Source: Crocodylus rhombifer
Taxonomy: Eukaryota > Chordata > Crocodylia > Crocodylidae
DNA length: 64,000 bases
Assembly: GCA_038503035.1 (NCBI GenBank)
Contig: JAVSML010024618.1
Location: 244,115-308,114 of the forward strand
Direction of reading: 5' to 3'
Both the position numbers and the translations under genes were made by a program. The notes under the pieces are model-generated. The model ran no database searches and was not told the origin of the DNA. It worked only from the letters and a program-made list of their open reading frames with translations. Shown here piece by piece: positions 22,270-33,125 of the stretch (the stretch's first letter is position 1; every line of letters begins with the position of its first letter).

Positions 22270-23715
22270 TTGTAGATAAATTGGCTTGTAGGGGCCAGGG
22301 CAACGCTGGGACTAGGAGGTCAGTACACACATCCATAGGAGGCCTCAAATGCCTCCACACAAATGCTCATAGTATGAGTAACAAGCAGGAGGAACTCACA
22401 CTCCAGCTGGCTGACACCGGCCTGGACATAGTGGGGATCACGGAAACGTGGTGGGACGCAACGCATGACTGGGCAGTGAATGTTAAGGGCTATAGGCTGT
22501 ACAGGAGGGACAGGATAGGAAAGGGAGGTGGGGGCATAGCACTCTATATTAAGGAGGAATACACATCCTCATCAATTAGTAAGGAGTCAGGGAAGGGGCA
22601 CTCTGAAGTGCTTTGGGTTAGAGTACAAGGCAGTCGAGGGGAAAGAGACTTAACGGTGGGACTCTACTACAGACCTCCTAACCAGGGAGAAGAGCTTGAC
22701 CAGGAATTCTTGGGTCAGCTCACAGAGGTAGTGAAGGCTAAGGATGTGGTAGTCATGGGGGACCTGAACTTCCCGGACATCTGCTGGGAAGAGCAGTCAG
22801 CCAGGTCTGAACGCTCACGTAAGTTCTTAGACAAAGTACAGGACCTCCATCTAACCCAGGAGGTGCACAGCCCCATGAGGGGGGACGCCTTGTTGGACTT
22901 AGTGCTGGCCACAGGTGATGACCTGGTGAGGGGGCTGCGGGTGCTCGATCACCTGGATAACAGCAATCATTGCCTGCTGGAATTCACCATCCAGCGCAAG
23001 GTGGCAAAGGCATGCAGTAAGGCAGCGGCCCTAGATTTTAGGAGGGCAAACTTCAGCGAGCTAAGGAGGATAGTTGGAGAAGCGCTGAGGTCCTGGAGGG
23101 GAGGGGAGCCAGGTGTCCAAGGAGAGTGGTCGCTTCTTAAGGAGATGATCCTCCAAGCCCAAAGGGAGGTAATCCCCACGAGGATCAAAGGGAGCAGGAG
23201 AGCACACAAGCCTCCAGCTCTGGGCGCCGCACTTCAAGAGGGATGTGGACAGCATGGAGAGGGTCCAGAGGAGGCCACTCGCATGATCAGGGGAGCAGGG
23301 CAGGCCCTATGAGGACAGGCTACGGGACCTGAACCTGGTCAGCCTCCACAAGAGAAGGCTGAGGGGGGATCTAGTGGCCTGTTATAAACTAGTCAGGGGG
23401 GATCAGCAGGCATTGGGGAAGTCACTGTTCCCCCGAGCACCGCCTGGAGTGACCAGGAATAACGGTCACAAGCTGGCAGAGGATAGGTTTAGGTTAGATA
23501 TTAGGAGGCGCTACTTCACAGTCAGGGTGGCTAGGGTCTGGAACCAGCTTCCAAGAGAAGTGGTGCAGGCCCCTACCCTGGGGGTGTTCAAGAGGAGGTT
23601 AGATGAACATCTTGCTGGGGTCGTTTGACCCCAGTGCTCTTTCCTGCCATGGCAGGGGGTCGGACTAGATGATCTGCTCAGGTCCCTTCCGACCCTAGAA
23701 ACTACGAAACTATAA
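22270..23715 (+). mobile_element. CR1 LINE with internal RT deletion
   Basis: An open endonuclease region (22281-23210) is joined directly to the ORF2 C-terminal tail (23215-23625) and a full 3' end. The tail encodes blocks such as KRRLRGDLVACYKLVRG and LDIRRRYFTVRVARVWNQLP. The 3' UTR contains GGGGTCGGACTAGATGATC and ends AAACTACGAAACTAT, the short direct repeat typical of CR1 termini. Relative to the other copies here, the whole RT palm is missing. The junction near 23213-23216 carries TCCA, shared by both parents as judged from the copies at 50285 and 56545. Confidence 0.88.
22281..23312 (+). pseudogene. CR1 ORF2 endonuclease-only open frame (343 codons)
   Basis: An apurinic-like endonuclease domain covers about residues 20-240: LHTNAHSMSNKQEEL near the start, GITETWWDATHDW with the metal-binding Glu, VGLYYRPPN, VVMGDLNFPDICWE, DLVLATGDD, and DNSNHCLLEF where most copies have SDH. 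The Asp-to-Asn change in the SDH motif should weaken or abolish nicking. From about residue 311 the frame crosses the deletion junction and runs out of phase for about 32 codons before a stop at 23310. The open frame is long for a CR1 of this window, indicating a relatively young insertion. In cells CR1 ORF2p nicks target DNA and primes reverse transcription; this truncated frame lacks RT. Confidence 0.82.
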
Positions 23716-23778
23716 AGTAGATATGCATGAGAACAATGGTTCAGGGCAACGGCAAGGGTTAACTGATTTCTAAAAGCC

Positions 23779-24505
23779 TGTTTGTGACAAAGCTTCTTTG
23801 AGGCCCACTGTGCCTGATACAGACAAGCAGCAAGCAGACACACAGGCTGGGAAATTGAAGGCATGTCTCATAACATGAGATAAGGGACTCTGTCACATTG
23901 TCCAGGTCATAGTGCCCAACTTCAGGGCCCTTAAGCTTTCCAGTTTTGGGAGATGGACCAAATTAGGAGAAACTGGTAAAGCCCAATTTGAATGTGTGCA
24001 TGTGATGGGTTTGTGAAACAAAGGAATATGCTGACAAGACACAACACAGACAGTATGATGACCACAGGAAGACCAATCAGTGATGCTCAGAGAAGAAGAG
24101 TTATCAGAAGGAAGAAAAGATACAAAAGGAGGGATTTCAGAGCAGCAAAGGGTCCCTGAGAAGGGAACCCAAGGCCACCATAGACAGAGAGCACATCACC
24201 AGCCTGTCTCACCCACTCCACTGGGAGGCTGGGGGTGGGGGTGGGGGTGGGGAAGCAGCAGTCAACCTCAGCCTCTGACCTCCAGGCTGCTGACATTTGA
24301 CATACAAGAAAACCTCAGAGTAAAAGTCATGTACTTGCCAGATGTACCGTGTGAACCCTGGGACTGGTAGATATACAATTGTTTGCATTATTCTTATCTG
24401 CTATCACTGTGTATCAATAAAATGTGCCTATTATTGAATGGAGAGGTTATGGTTGGTCTGAGGGTTTGGGTCTGCACGGGACAAGGTATAAATCCAGTAC
24501 CAACA
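23779..24505 (+). mobile_element. Possible LTR (limits uncertain)
   Basis: AATAAA at 24416-24421 is followed after about 85 bases by ATCCAGTACCAACA, a plausible U5 end. The layout parallels the certain solo LTR at 15922-16697. TGTTTGTGAC at 23779 could be the left end, but the flanks AAGCC and GTGGC do not match, so the limits are unsupported. A short (GGGGGT)n tract lies near 24231-24253. Confidence 0.3.
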
Positions 24506-24776
24506 GTGGCTAAGAGAGAGACCTGCCATGATTCTGCAGTCCCGGGGGCTCCCACACTTCCCTGAGACTGGAAGATTACAGCTGCTGAGATCTTCCAGTG
24601 CTGGTGATTTCAAGCAGCCCCAAGGCTGGGAGATTACAGCTGCACCTCATGGTTTCCTGGATCCAGCTGGCTCCCAGCACCAGGAATTGTGCTGCCATGA
24701 CACAGTGCCTTCAGCTGCAGGCTCAACTGTGGGACTACCGGCCCTACCTGGGCATGGTGTAGCCCTACAACTGGGA

Positions 24777-24897
24777 TGTAGCAGGGGCTCTCCACAGGGC
24801 AACCCCTGCTACACATGCAAATTAAAGCTCGATAGCAACCAGCTATAAAGTTAATACACATTTTTTAGGTCTAACTTCATAGCTGGTAGGAGCTTTT
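24777..24897. repeat. Two adjacent inverted repeats
   Basis: First, TGTAGCAGGGG (24777-24787) and CCCCTGCTACA (24803-24813) form a perfect 11-bp stem with a 15-base loop. Second, CCAGCTATAAAGTTA (24839-24853) pairs with TAACTTCATAGCTGG (24872-24886) at 14 of 15, with further matching outward (AAAGCTC and GAGCTTTT). They may be ends of decayed transposons. Confidence 0.6.
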
Positions 24898-25628
24898 TGT
24901 GGCATGATAAGTAATTTGCACATATAGCTGTTCTAAGGGAACTGTGCAATTAAATAGGTAATTGTGTGATACCTGTAATGTGCAGAGGGGGCCTAATACG
25001 CTCACAGAATATCTCTATTTTGCCACAATCCATGAGAAAAAGAAGGTATCTCTATTTTCCACATAGAAAAAATAGGAATACATAATTTTTGTACTAGCCT
25101 TCAATAATTAGAGAGAAAGGGCAAAGGGAAAGGTTCCCTAGTGATGCCATGAGTTCGTAATTATAATGATTATAATAATTCCCCCCCTTCATCCTATTGG
25201 CATCAGCACTCTTTAAATATATCATGCATTCAACTTAATATGCCATTTCAGGACAAGAAAAGCTAGGTCTACATTTTCTCACTTTACCTAAATCCTTTAT
25301 TTAAGGCAATTCTCTATAGCCATGAAACTCCTTTGTTTCATGTACCTTCTTTTCAGTACCGTATTGTGTTTTTACTCAGCTCCTTCAAATAGCATATGCT
25401 TTTATACTGTCTCTCTTCTGCACATTTTAAAGGAGTTTTTGCATTTATTTAAATAATGCATTGTATTTTCTCATCTCCTAAAATACAGCAAGTTAGGGTA
25501 TTGTTTACTAATTACTTTATGAAATACTGCTTTGTAGTAGTGGTGGTAGCTATATAAGGCAACTCTCAGATTGCTCTTCAGTGCTTATTTCAGAGTGACA
25601 GAAGCTAGGAACAGATGTTGCCTTTGTC

Positions 25629-25659
25629 CTGGGACAAGTTGTACCTGTACTTGTCCCAG
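25629..25659. repeat. Perfect 11-bp inverted repeat
   Basis: CTGGGACAAGT and ACTTGTCCCAG are exact reverse complements around the nine-base loop TGTACCTGT. Isolated; no U tract follows. Confidence 0.85.
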
Positions 25660-25680
25660 AATAGAAAACTCCTGGTCTTG

Positions 25681-25739
25681 TGTACATAGAATGGGGACAC
25701 TGTACATAGGATGTACTGTGTACATAGAATGGGGACACT
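25681..25739 (+). repeat. 21-bp perfect direct repeat, period 38
   Basis: TGTACATAGAATGGGGACAC plus T occurs at 25681 and 25719, with a partial copy (TGTACATAGGATGTAC) between. A short local tandem duplication. Confidence 0.85.
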
Positions 25740-26668
25740 TGAACTTCACTTGGTTTCAATTGGCTTACTAACTCTGTATTATTACTAAAACGTTTGTTGG
25801 GAACTTAATACAAACTGTGGCTTTATTGCTGTTTCACCTACTCTCTACACGCCTGGGAAGGAAGGAGACAGAGTGAAATATATCCTCCAGCTGCCGTTCA
25901 AGACAAACCGACAACATCATCCCACACCTTCCGAATCTGGCATCAGATGTCAGCCCATGCAGTCCCAAAGAACGGGCAGACAGTACTTCAGAAGTGTGAA
26001 CCCCCACACCCCATTCCACGTGAGTGAGGTCAAATTACTGTGCAGGGAAGAACTGTCAATACCTTATATGTAGTAAAATAGAAAAAGTAAATTATTTATT
26101 TTACAGCATATTTTATGTATAAGCTGCAAAGACAGAAACTGTGTACTTCATAAATCATTAACATTTTTCATTGCAACATTTTTTCTGTAAAAAACATGGA
26201 CCAAGTGAAACAGTTTTTTCCTTTTTATGTTTTCTGAAATGTTTCCATACAAAAAATTGTTGAGCCCTCCCATCTGTCATAGTTTAACTTTTTTCCCTCG
26301 CTGAAAACAGGAAAGAAGGGAAATAATAGACATACATAGGTTTTAATGTTTTAAAAGTTATAGAAAAATTTCAACCAGCCCAAATTTGCAATGTTTTAAG
26401 GAAGAAAGGAAGTGCATGGTCATCACATAAAAATATAGTGCTATTACCAGACACTCAAACAGAGCTTAACAATTAATTTATTGGGCATTTTTGCTCATTT
26501 GGTTTTTAAAGTATTACATGAAGATCCCTAAACAGAAGTCAGGGTGAGAGTAATGAATATAGTAAAGATAAGTTATTCTCTATGGCCAAGGAATCAGAAG
26601 AAGTGGTAGAATAAAACAATCTCTTAAAAAGCACAAGTTAAATCTTGTTTTGTTTTATACATATAAAT

Positions 26669-26859
26669 CGGAGATGCTCAACCAGGGTGTCCCAGAGAAC
26701 CTTTGAAGGGTGATATGGGCTCTCTGACCAGCTCCCCTTTTTGGACCCCAGCTGCTGTGTGAGGAGGCAAGTACTAAATTAGTTTTTGAAATAGGGTGCC
26801 ACTCAATTCACAAAAGCTATGGAGGGGTGCCTGGAGTCTAAAAAGATTGAGAAACTCTG
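26669..26859. mobile_element. hAT MITE, 191 bp, with 8-bp TSD
   Basis: The left end CGGAGATGCTCAACC and the reversed right end CAGAGTTTCTCAATC form a TIR of the Charlie type (vertebrate consensus CAGTGGTTCTCAACC). The flanks ATATAAAT (26661-26668) and ATCTAAAT (26860-26867) match at 7 of 8, a good hAT TSD. It is non-coding. Confidence 0.75.
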
Positions 26860-27011
26860 ATCTAAATGGCATGTATGCAGCCATGAAACTGTGGTTTTGG
26901 CACTTAACTCACACTTTAGGATTTTACTTCATCACAGGAGAAAATGGAACCACCATAGATGTACATGTGGCAGAAGTAAAATGGAGGAAGAGGAGGCCCC
27001 CTCCTATCTGT

Positions 27012-27085
27012 CAGACAAATAGCCTAGTGGTTAAGGCACTTGCCCAGGAAGTAGAAGACCCAGGCCCTAGGTCACACTCAACAAA
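27012..27085 (+). mobile_element. tRNA-derived SINE fragment
   Basis: TAGCCTAGTGGTTAAGGCAC fits a pol III A box plus D-loop, followed at the proper distance by AGAAGACCCAGGCCC in the B-box position (degenerate). The same unit recurs at 58459. The head only is present; no tail or TSD is visible. Confidence 0.5.
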
Positions 27086-27284
27086 AAAAGTGCTCTAACC
27101 AGCAGGGCCAGGTATTGCCCAGACCACTGTACCAGACTTTTCTAAAAGCTAGTTCAATGTACCTTGTATTTAATATTAATTGGATAAAATGAAAAAAAAC
27201 AATCCAGCATTGGCCCCAAGGTTCCCTCCATGGTAGCATCCATTTCATTGAGTCATACACCCTCTCACTTCCTTGTTTTCTTCT

Positions 27285-27640
27285 GTAGGGGGTGCATGGG
27301 GGTGCTCGTGCACCCCTTGAGAGCACTGGCGCACCCCCTGACTGGCCACACTCGCTGCTTAGGTGATGGGCAAGGGGGGCAGGTATGAGCACTGGTACTC
27401 CCCTGCAAGCACTGGCCGGGGAGTGGAGCGCTGTTGCACTCCCAGAAGTGGCCACAGCCGAAGCGATCGGCCGCAGCCACTCCTGGAAGCAGCCACAGCC
27501 ACTCCTGGAAACGGCTGCAGCAATCAGCTGGAGTGATTGGCTGCTTTGCAGTCAGCCACGGGGGACCTTCCCCTGTCCCCACCCCCTCAAGTCAGTGGGA
27601 TTAACTGGGGGGGGGGGGGGGAGTCCCACCCTTGGTGACT
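27285..27640. mobile_element. GC-rich element, GGGGGTGC type (ends unclear)
   Basis: It begins TAGGGGGTGCATGGGGGTGC followed by TCGTGCACCCC, and the body is rich in CAGCCAC and CTGCAGC. A G run of about 15 lies at 27607-27622. The start resembles the hAT insert at 28917. I could not match a right TIR or TSD. Confidence 0.35.
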
Positions 27641-27649
27641 AACTGACTA

Positions 27650-28142
27650 AGGTGGCACCAGTCATCCATATTTCAAGAAAAGGACTGAAGAGGGGTCTGG
27701 GTAATATATACCACCCTCAGCCTAGCAGTTAGCCCAAAGTCACCAGGCTCAGAAGGTACATATATACATATGAAGGAGTTGTGGATGAGTGTCAGTTAGA
27801 AATCACTCTTTTGTGATCTGGATAAGTACAGAAAAGTACCAGGGAAAGTGGTTTGGAAAATCACCTACATGAGCATTTAAAAGACGGGTCCTGACTAAGA
27901 TAAGAGGGTATTTCATAGAATAATGAGTAATACAGAGCACCAAGAAATTTTATTGCTCTCAGACATGAGAAGCAGGGGACAATCAACACAAAAAATAAAG
28001 GGGGAGAAGATCACAGTTAATAAAAGAAACACTTTTTATAAAACATGTAATTAAGCACCATGGAACCCACTATCACAGTCATTGAAGTAAGAATTCAGCA
28101 AAATTCAAAGTGAGATTGGACATGTATACAAATATTAATAAC
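27650..28142. other. Spacer, nothing recognised
   Basis: AT-rich sequence without frames or clear repeats, bordering the 3' end of the CR1. Confidence 0.5.
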
Positions 28143-28916
28143 ATCCAAAGATGTCATAGAAATCACAGAAAAATTGGAGTTAGAAGGGACCTCAGGAGGT
28201 CATCTAGTCCAACCATCTGCTCAAAGCAAGACCATCCCCAACGAAATCACCCCAGCCAAGGCTTTGTTTAGCCAAGTCTTAAAACCTCCAAAGATGGAGA
28301 TTCCACCACCTTTCCAGGTAATCGATTCCAGTGCCTTACCACCCTCCTAGTGAGAAAATCCTTCCTAATATCTAACTTAAACTTTTCTTGCTGCAACATG
28401 AGACTGTTGCATCTTGTTCTTGCCACCGAGAGCAATCTAGCTCCATCCTCTTTGGAACCACTCTTCAGGTAGTTGAAGGCTAATCTCAAATCCATCCTCA
28501 GTCTTCTCTTTTGCAGACTAAGTAATCACAGTTCCCTCAGCCTCTCCGCAGAAGTATGTGCCTCAGCTCCCTTACAAAGTAGTGTGGCTCAGTCCACCTC
28601 TGCTGGACTGTCTCCAACTTATCCACATCCTTTCCGTAGTGGGGAGCCCAAAACTGGACACAGTACTCCACGTGTGGCTCCACCACTGCAGAAGAAAGGG
28701 GAATAATCACTTCCCTTGACCTGCTGGCAATACTCCTACCAATGCAGCCCAGTATGCTGTTAGCCTTCTTAGCAACAAGAGCACACTGTTGGCTCATATT
28801 CTGCTTATTGTCGACTATAACTCCTAGGTCCTTTTCTGCAGAGTTGCGCCCCAGCCAGTCAGCCACCAAACTATACTGGTGCATGGGATTTGCACCTGTC
28901 TTTGTTGTACCTCATG

Positions 28917-29233
28917 CATAGGCAATGCATAGGGGGGGCACAGGAGGGCACATGTCCCCCCCTCGAGACTGGCCTCTGTCAAAGCCACCACCGGCTTCTG
29001 CGGGTGGTCGCTCCCCCCCCTTGCTGCTGATGCAGTTGCAGGTGGCTGCAGGTGATTCCCGCTCACCACTCGCTGCTGCCGCCAGTACAGATGGCAGCTG
29101 CAGGAAGTCCCTGCATAGTCTGACCTCGCCACCAACATCACTGCAGCTGCCTGCAGGCATGCCCCCCACTGCTGACACTGCCTGCGGCCAGTCACCATGC
29201 CCCCTCAGCCTCTGGGGGCATGCATTGTTCATG
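28917..29233. mobile_element. hAT MITE nested in CR1, perfect 8-bp TSD
   Basis: The CR1 RT sequence is interrupted between GTACCTCATG and AAATTTATTTTGGCC. The insert is flanked by the exact 8-bp duplication ACCTCATG (28909-28916 and 29234-29241). The ends CATAGGCAATGCAT and, reversed, CATGAACAATGCAT match at 11 of 14. The interior is GC-rich with a GGGGGGGCAC...GTCCCCCC fold near the left end. Removing it restores contiguous CR1 sequence, which proves the insertion order. Confidence 0.9.
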
Positions 29234-29757
29234 ACCTCATGAAATTTATTTTGGCCTAATCCTGAAATTTGTCTAGGTCACTTTAAATCTTAGCCCTACC
29301 CTCCAGTGTATCTAGTACTCCCCCCAGCTAGGTGTCATCTGAAAACTTGCTGAAGGTGCACTCTAAGCCATCTTCCAGGTCGTTGATGAAGATACTAAAG
29401 AAACCATCCCCAGAACTGAATCCTTGGGGCATTCCACTTGATACCAGCTGCCAACTATACATCAAGCCATTGATTACACTCTGAGCCCAATGCTCCATCC
29501 AGTTTTCTATCCACCTTACAGTCCATTAATTCACCCATATTCCTTAGTTTGCCTGTGAGAATGCTGTGGGAGACCATACCAGAAGCCTTGCTAAAATCAC
29601 GGTACACCACATCCACCAGTCTCCCTACATCCACAGAGCCAGTCACCTTGTCCCTTTCTTAACTATGGGCACTATGTTTGCCCTTTTCCAATCATCTGGG
29701 ACCCCTCCTGATTACCATGAGTTTTCAAAATTGATGGCCAGCGGCTATACAATTACA

Positions 29758-30675
29758 TCAGCCAAGTCCCTCAGCACTCTTGGGTGCATCCCATTCAGCC
29801 CCATGGACTTGTACACAACCAGCTTTTATAAAGTCTCTAATCTCTTCTTTCACCACTGAGGGCTCCTCACCTCCTCCCCAAACTGTGCTGCCCTGTGTAG
29901 TTGCCTGGGAGCTGACCTTGTCTTTGAAGACTGAGGCAAAAAAGGCATTGAGCACTTCAGCCTTTTCTGCATCCTCTGTCACAAGGTTACCTCCCCCATT
30001 CAGTAAGGGACTCACACTGTCCCTCATCATCCTCTTGCTACTGACATACTTGTATAAACCCTTCTTGTTACCCTTCACATCCCTTGCTAGCTGGAACTCC
30101 AATTGCACTTTGGTCTTCCTGACTTCATCCCTGCATACCTGAACAATGCTCTTATATTCTTCCCTAGTTATTTGTCCAAGTTCCCACTTATAAGCTTCCT
30201 TTTTGTGATTTAGTTTACTGAAAAGTTCCCTGCTAAGCCAAGGTGGTCTTCTGCCATACTTGCTAGTCTTCCTGCACATTGGGATGGTTTGTTCCAGTAC
30301 TCTCAGTAAGTCTTCTTTAAAGTACAGCCAGCTCTCCTGGACTCCCCACCCTCCCCCAGAATGGCCCATGAGTTCCCTAAGTGAGTCCAAGTCTGCTTTG
30401 CTGAAGTTCAGGGTCCATACTCTGCTGCTCTCCATCCTTCCTTTCCTCAGGATCCTGAACTCAATCATCTCATGGTCACTGCTGCCCAAGTTGCCATTCC
30501 CTATCAATTCTTCCCTATTTTTGAGCAGCAGGTCAAGAAGAACATGGCCCCTAGTTGCCCACTCCAGCACTTGCACCAGGAAGTTGTCCCCAACACTCCC
30601 TAAAAACTTCCTGGATTGCCCAAGCACTGTTGTATTGCCCTCCCAGCAGATGTCAGGGTGATTGAAGTCCCCCAT
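29758..30675 (-). pseudogene. CR1 ORF2 fragment: endonuclease to RT start (305 codons)
   Basis: The frame opens at MGDFNHPDICWEG (endonuclease metal-site block), continues through RGHVLLDLLLKNREELI and LGSSDHEMIEF, where the catalytic SDH motif is intact, then the linker with RRPPWLSRELFSKLNHKKEAY and the KKGLYKYVSSKR and AEVLNAFFASVF blocks that precede RT. It shifts out of phase at about residue 275 and stops at 29758. The first part of the endonuclease lies separately at 30959-30732. This is the best-preserved CR1 linker in the window. It is a retrotransposon pseudogene with no host function implied. Confidence 0.85.
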
Positions 30676-31480
30676 GAGAACCAGGGCCTATGATCAGGAA
30701 ACTTCCAATAGTTGTTTGAAGAAAGCCTCATCTACCACTTCCTCCTGGTCTGGTGTTCTAAAAAGGCCACCACCATGACATCACCCTTGTTGCTCTCCCC
30801 TCTGACATTAATGCAGTGATTCTCAACAGGCCTATCTCTAGTTTCACAATGGAGCTCTGAGCTATCATATGGCTCTTTTACATAAAGTGCAACTCCTCCT
30901 CCTCTTCTCCCCTGCCTGTCCTTCCTGAACAGTTTGTATCCATCCATGATAGTGCTCAAGTAAAGCGACCTACATCACCAAGTCTATTATTTCAATCATG
31001 TCATAGTTCTGTGACTGTTCAAGGACTTCCAATTCTTCCTGCTTATTTCCCAGGCTCTGTGCATTTGTGTACAGATACCCGAGGTACAAGTTGATTCCCC
31101 TGATTTCTCAGGAAGTATGAGAGCACTTCCCCTGTGGCCCCCTGCTGCTTGCTCTTCCTCCAGGTCTCCCGCTTCCCCACTTACCTCCGGGCTTTGGTCT
31201 CCATCCCCCGGCAAACCTAGTTTAAAGGCCTCCTCCCCCACAGAAGGGAGTCTCCAACCAGTCTCCAACCACCACCCCGTCCTTCTTCTTGCTGGCAGTT
31301 ATCTTGATCTTTCCCAACTTGGTGATGCTTGGCCTGTCATCCTCCACCAATGGAATGTGCTCCTTCCTCTGGTGCTAGGGCTGCATATCTGTTCTCCAGA
31401 CGAAGCACTACAGGCAGGGGTGAAGATCTCTGCTTGTTGCCAGAAGTCACAAGCCTCCAGCTTCCACCCTCTTGGGTGTC

Positions 31481-31800
31481 CATGTTCTTGTAGTAAAACC
31501 CCCAGTTTTTCTTTTTTTATTATTTAAAAATACATTCCCTCCCCTTCCCCTAGCCATTTCTGACTTTCTCTCTTCCCTCTCTATCCCTTGTAAGTGATTA
31601 CAAGTAATACTAGGTAAGCTTAGCTAAGTTCTTGTATACTATTATTGTAATAAGCCCCTTTTTATATTGTAAATAGTGTTCTGTTATGTATTTATTTTTA
31701 CTCTTTTATATTGTTTTATATTGTATTCCTATCATTTGTGCATTGATTTTTAGTGTTTCGTATTAACATTGTATGATTTAGGCCTGCAATTTGGGTTGGC
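31481..31800. other. AT-rich spacer
   Basis: T-rich sequence without frames or recognised repeats, between the CR1 5' side and the LTR-like block. Confidence 0.5.
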
Positions 31801-32149
31801 ATAAGTGATGTCAAGTATCCATTTTGTGTGTCAGGTTCCCATCTTGTCCCCATGCTCTGTTGTGTAAATATGTTGTAACCTATGACTCATACCTACCCCT
31901 TCTATGTAAACTGGTTCCTGAATAAATGGGGATGAATGATGGTACTTGAGAGACAATGGTAGTAGGTCTAAAAATAGCTCCCTCTGAATGACCGAACTAT
32001 CAACTCAACAACTCAACCATCACTCTGCATTGACCCTCTCTCACTCAAGTTTTGGAAGACAAAGACTGCTGCAGAAATCAGTCAAACCATCCTTACAGAC
32101 ACTTGAAACTGCATGTCCTTACCTAGGAGTGCACATGCTCAGTACACCA

Positions 32150-32600
32150 GGGGCTGACTCTTGCCTGGACATGCCCCTGCCACTAGGGTCATAGGAAGTC
32201 TGCCCCTATAAAAGGGGGCAGTGAAGATAGACCCAGTGGGATGCCATCTTCACCTGGACCAGACCTGCTCCATGTTACGCTATCAACCCAGAGGCCCTGC
32301 CGGCGACCCCCCTCTGGACAATACCTGCTGGAGAAAGACCCCGATTGGCCATCGAGAACCTCCTCCCAATCTGGATAGGTAGATATCATCCCCCATCCTC
32401 TCTTCAACCAAGAACTTGGACTCTGTTTCTCTTCCCTACCTGGACTCCAACCCTTCCACTGAGTCTCTTTCTCCAGCTACCATTGTGTGAGTGTGTGTAG
32501 GAACCAAGCTGTACAGTACAGTGTTCATTTAATAAATCTGTTATTTGGAATCCTGAGTTGGGTTTTGCTTTACTACGGTTTGACCCTGCTCCAATCTCTG
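32150..32600 (+). promoter_or_regulatory. LTR-like promoter and poly(A) block
   Basis: A good TATA box (CCTATAAAAGGGGGC, TATAAAA at 32207-32213) is followed 320 bases later by AATAAA (32531-32536). This is the spacing of U3/R/U5 in an LTR, and the frames between have no coding signature. I could not find matching TG...CA ends or a TSD between 31800 and 32700, so the element is not delimited. Alternatively it is a promoter-like stretch by chance. Confidence 0.35.
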
Positions 32601-32848
32601 CTCCTTGCCCCTCTAACTTCTGTCTTATTTCTCCCTCTCCTGCTTCTGGCTCACTGCCACCTCCAACACCTCCAGCCATCCTGAGCTCCTCTGCCTGCAA
32701 ACCACTGTTTCTTTGCTATTGCCCATCTCCACTGCCTTTTCCCCTGATTTCTGCTACTGCTGTTGCCTCGCCCCCACTGCCTTTTTCCCTGATCTCTGCC
32801 ACTTACTTTTTAGTTACCAAGCACCCCAAGCATAGGTACCACAGGCAC

Positions 32849-32849
32849 C

Positions 32850-32892
<43 letters not shown>
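32849..32892 (+). repeat. (CA)n microsatellite
   Basis: An uninterrupted CA run of about 21 units, with diverged TG-rich sequence following to about 33135. Confidence 0.97.
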
Positions 32893-32894
<2 letters not shown>

Positions 32895-33125
32895 CGAGTC
32901 AGTGTTTAACCTGTGTGTATATGTGTATGGATGTGTATATTGTGTATGATTTCATGTCATTATCATTAGAGCATATATGTGCTTGAATTGGTGATAGGTA
33001 TGCATGTGACTAGGCTGGTAATTTTAGATGTGCATGTGCTTGAGTTGGTAGTGTGTATGTGTGCACCTGGTGGGGGTGTATGCACTGAGAGTGTGTGTGT
33101 GCACCTAACCGATTTGTGTGTGTGT

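Larger units (their letters stand above)
24900..26660. other. AT-rich non-coding region
   Basis: No gene is supported. It contains the hairpin at 25629 and the 21-bp duplication at 25681, listed separately. Confidence 0.55.
28143..31480 (-). mobile_element. Long CR1 LINE (ORF2 nearly complete), minus strand
   Basis: Reading from high to low coordinates: 5' region and endonuclease start (about 31480-30700), endonuclease to linker (30675-29758), RT (about 29760-28500) and C-terminal tail with 3' UTR ending near 28150 (plus strand TCATAGAAATCACAGAAAAA). RT blocks include VDVVYRDFSKA with the palm-domain Asp and, after the insert, EKDLGVIVDNKQNMSQQCAL. Frameshifts and stops interrupt it. It carries a 317-bp hAT insertion. 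The 3' UTR differs from the 36-kb copy, so this is a second CR1 subfamily. Confidence 0.87.
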
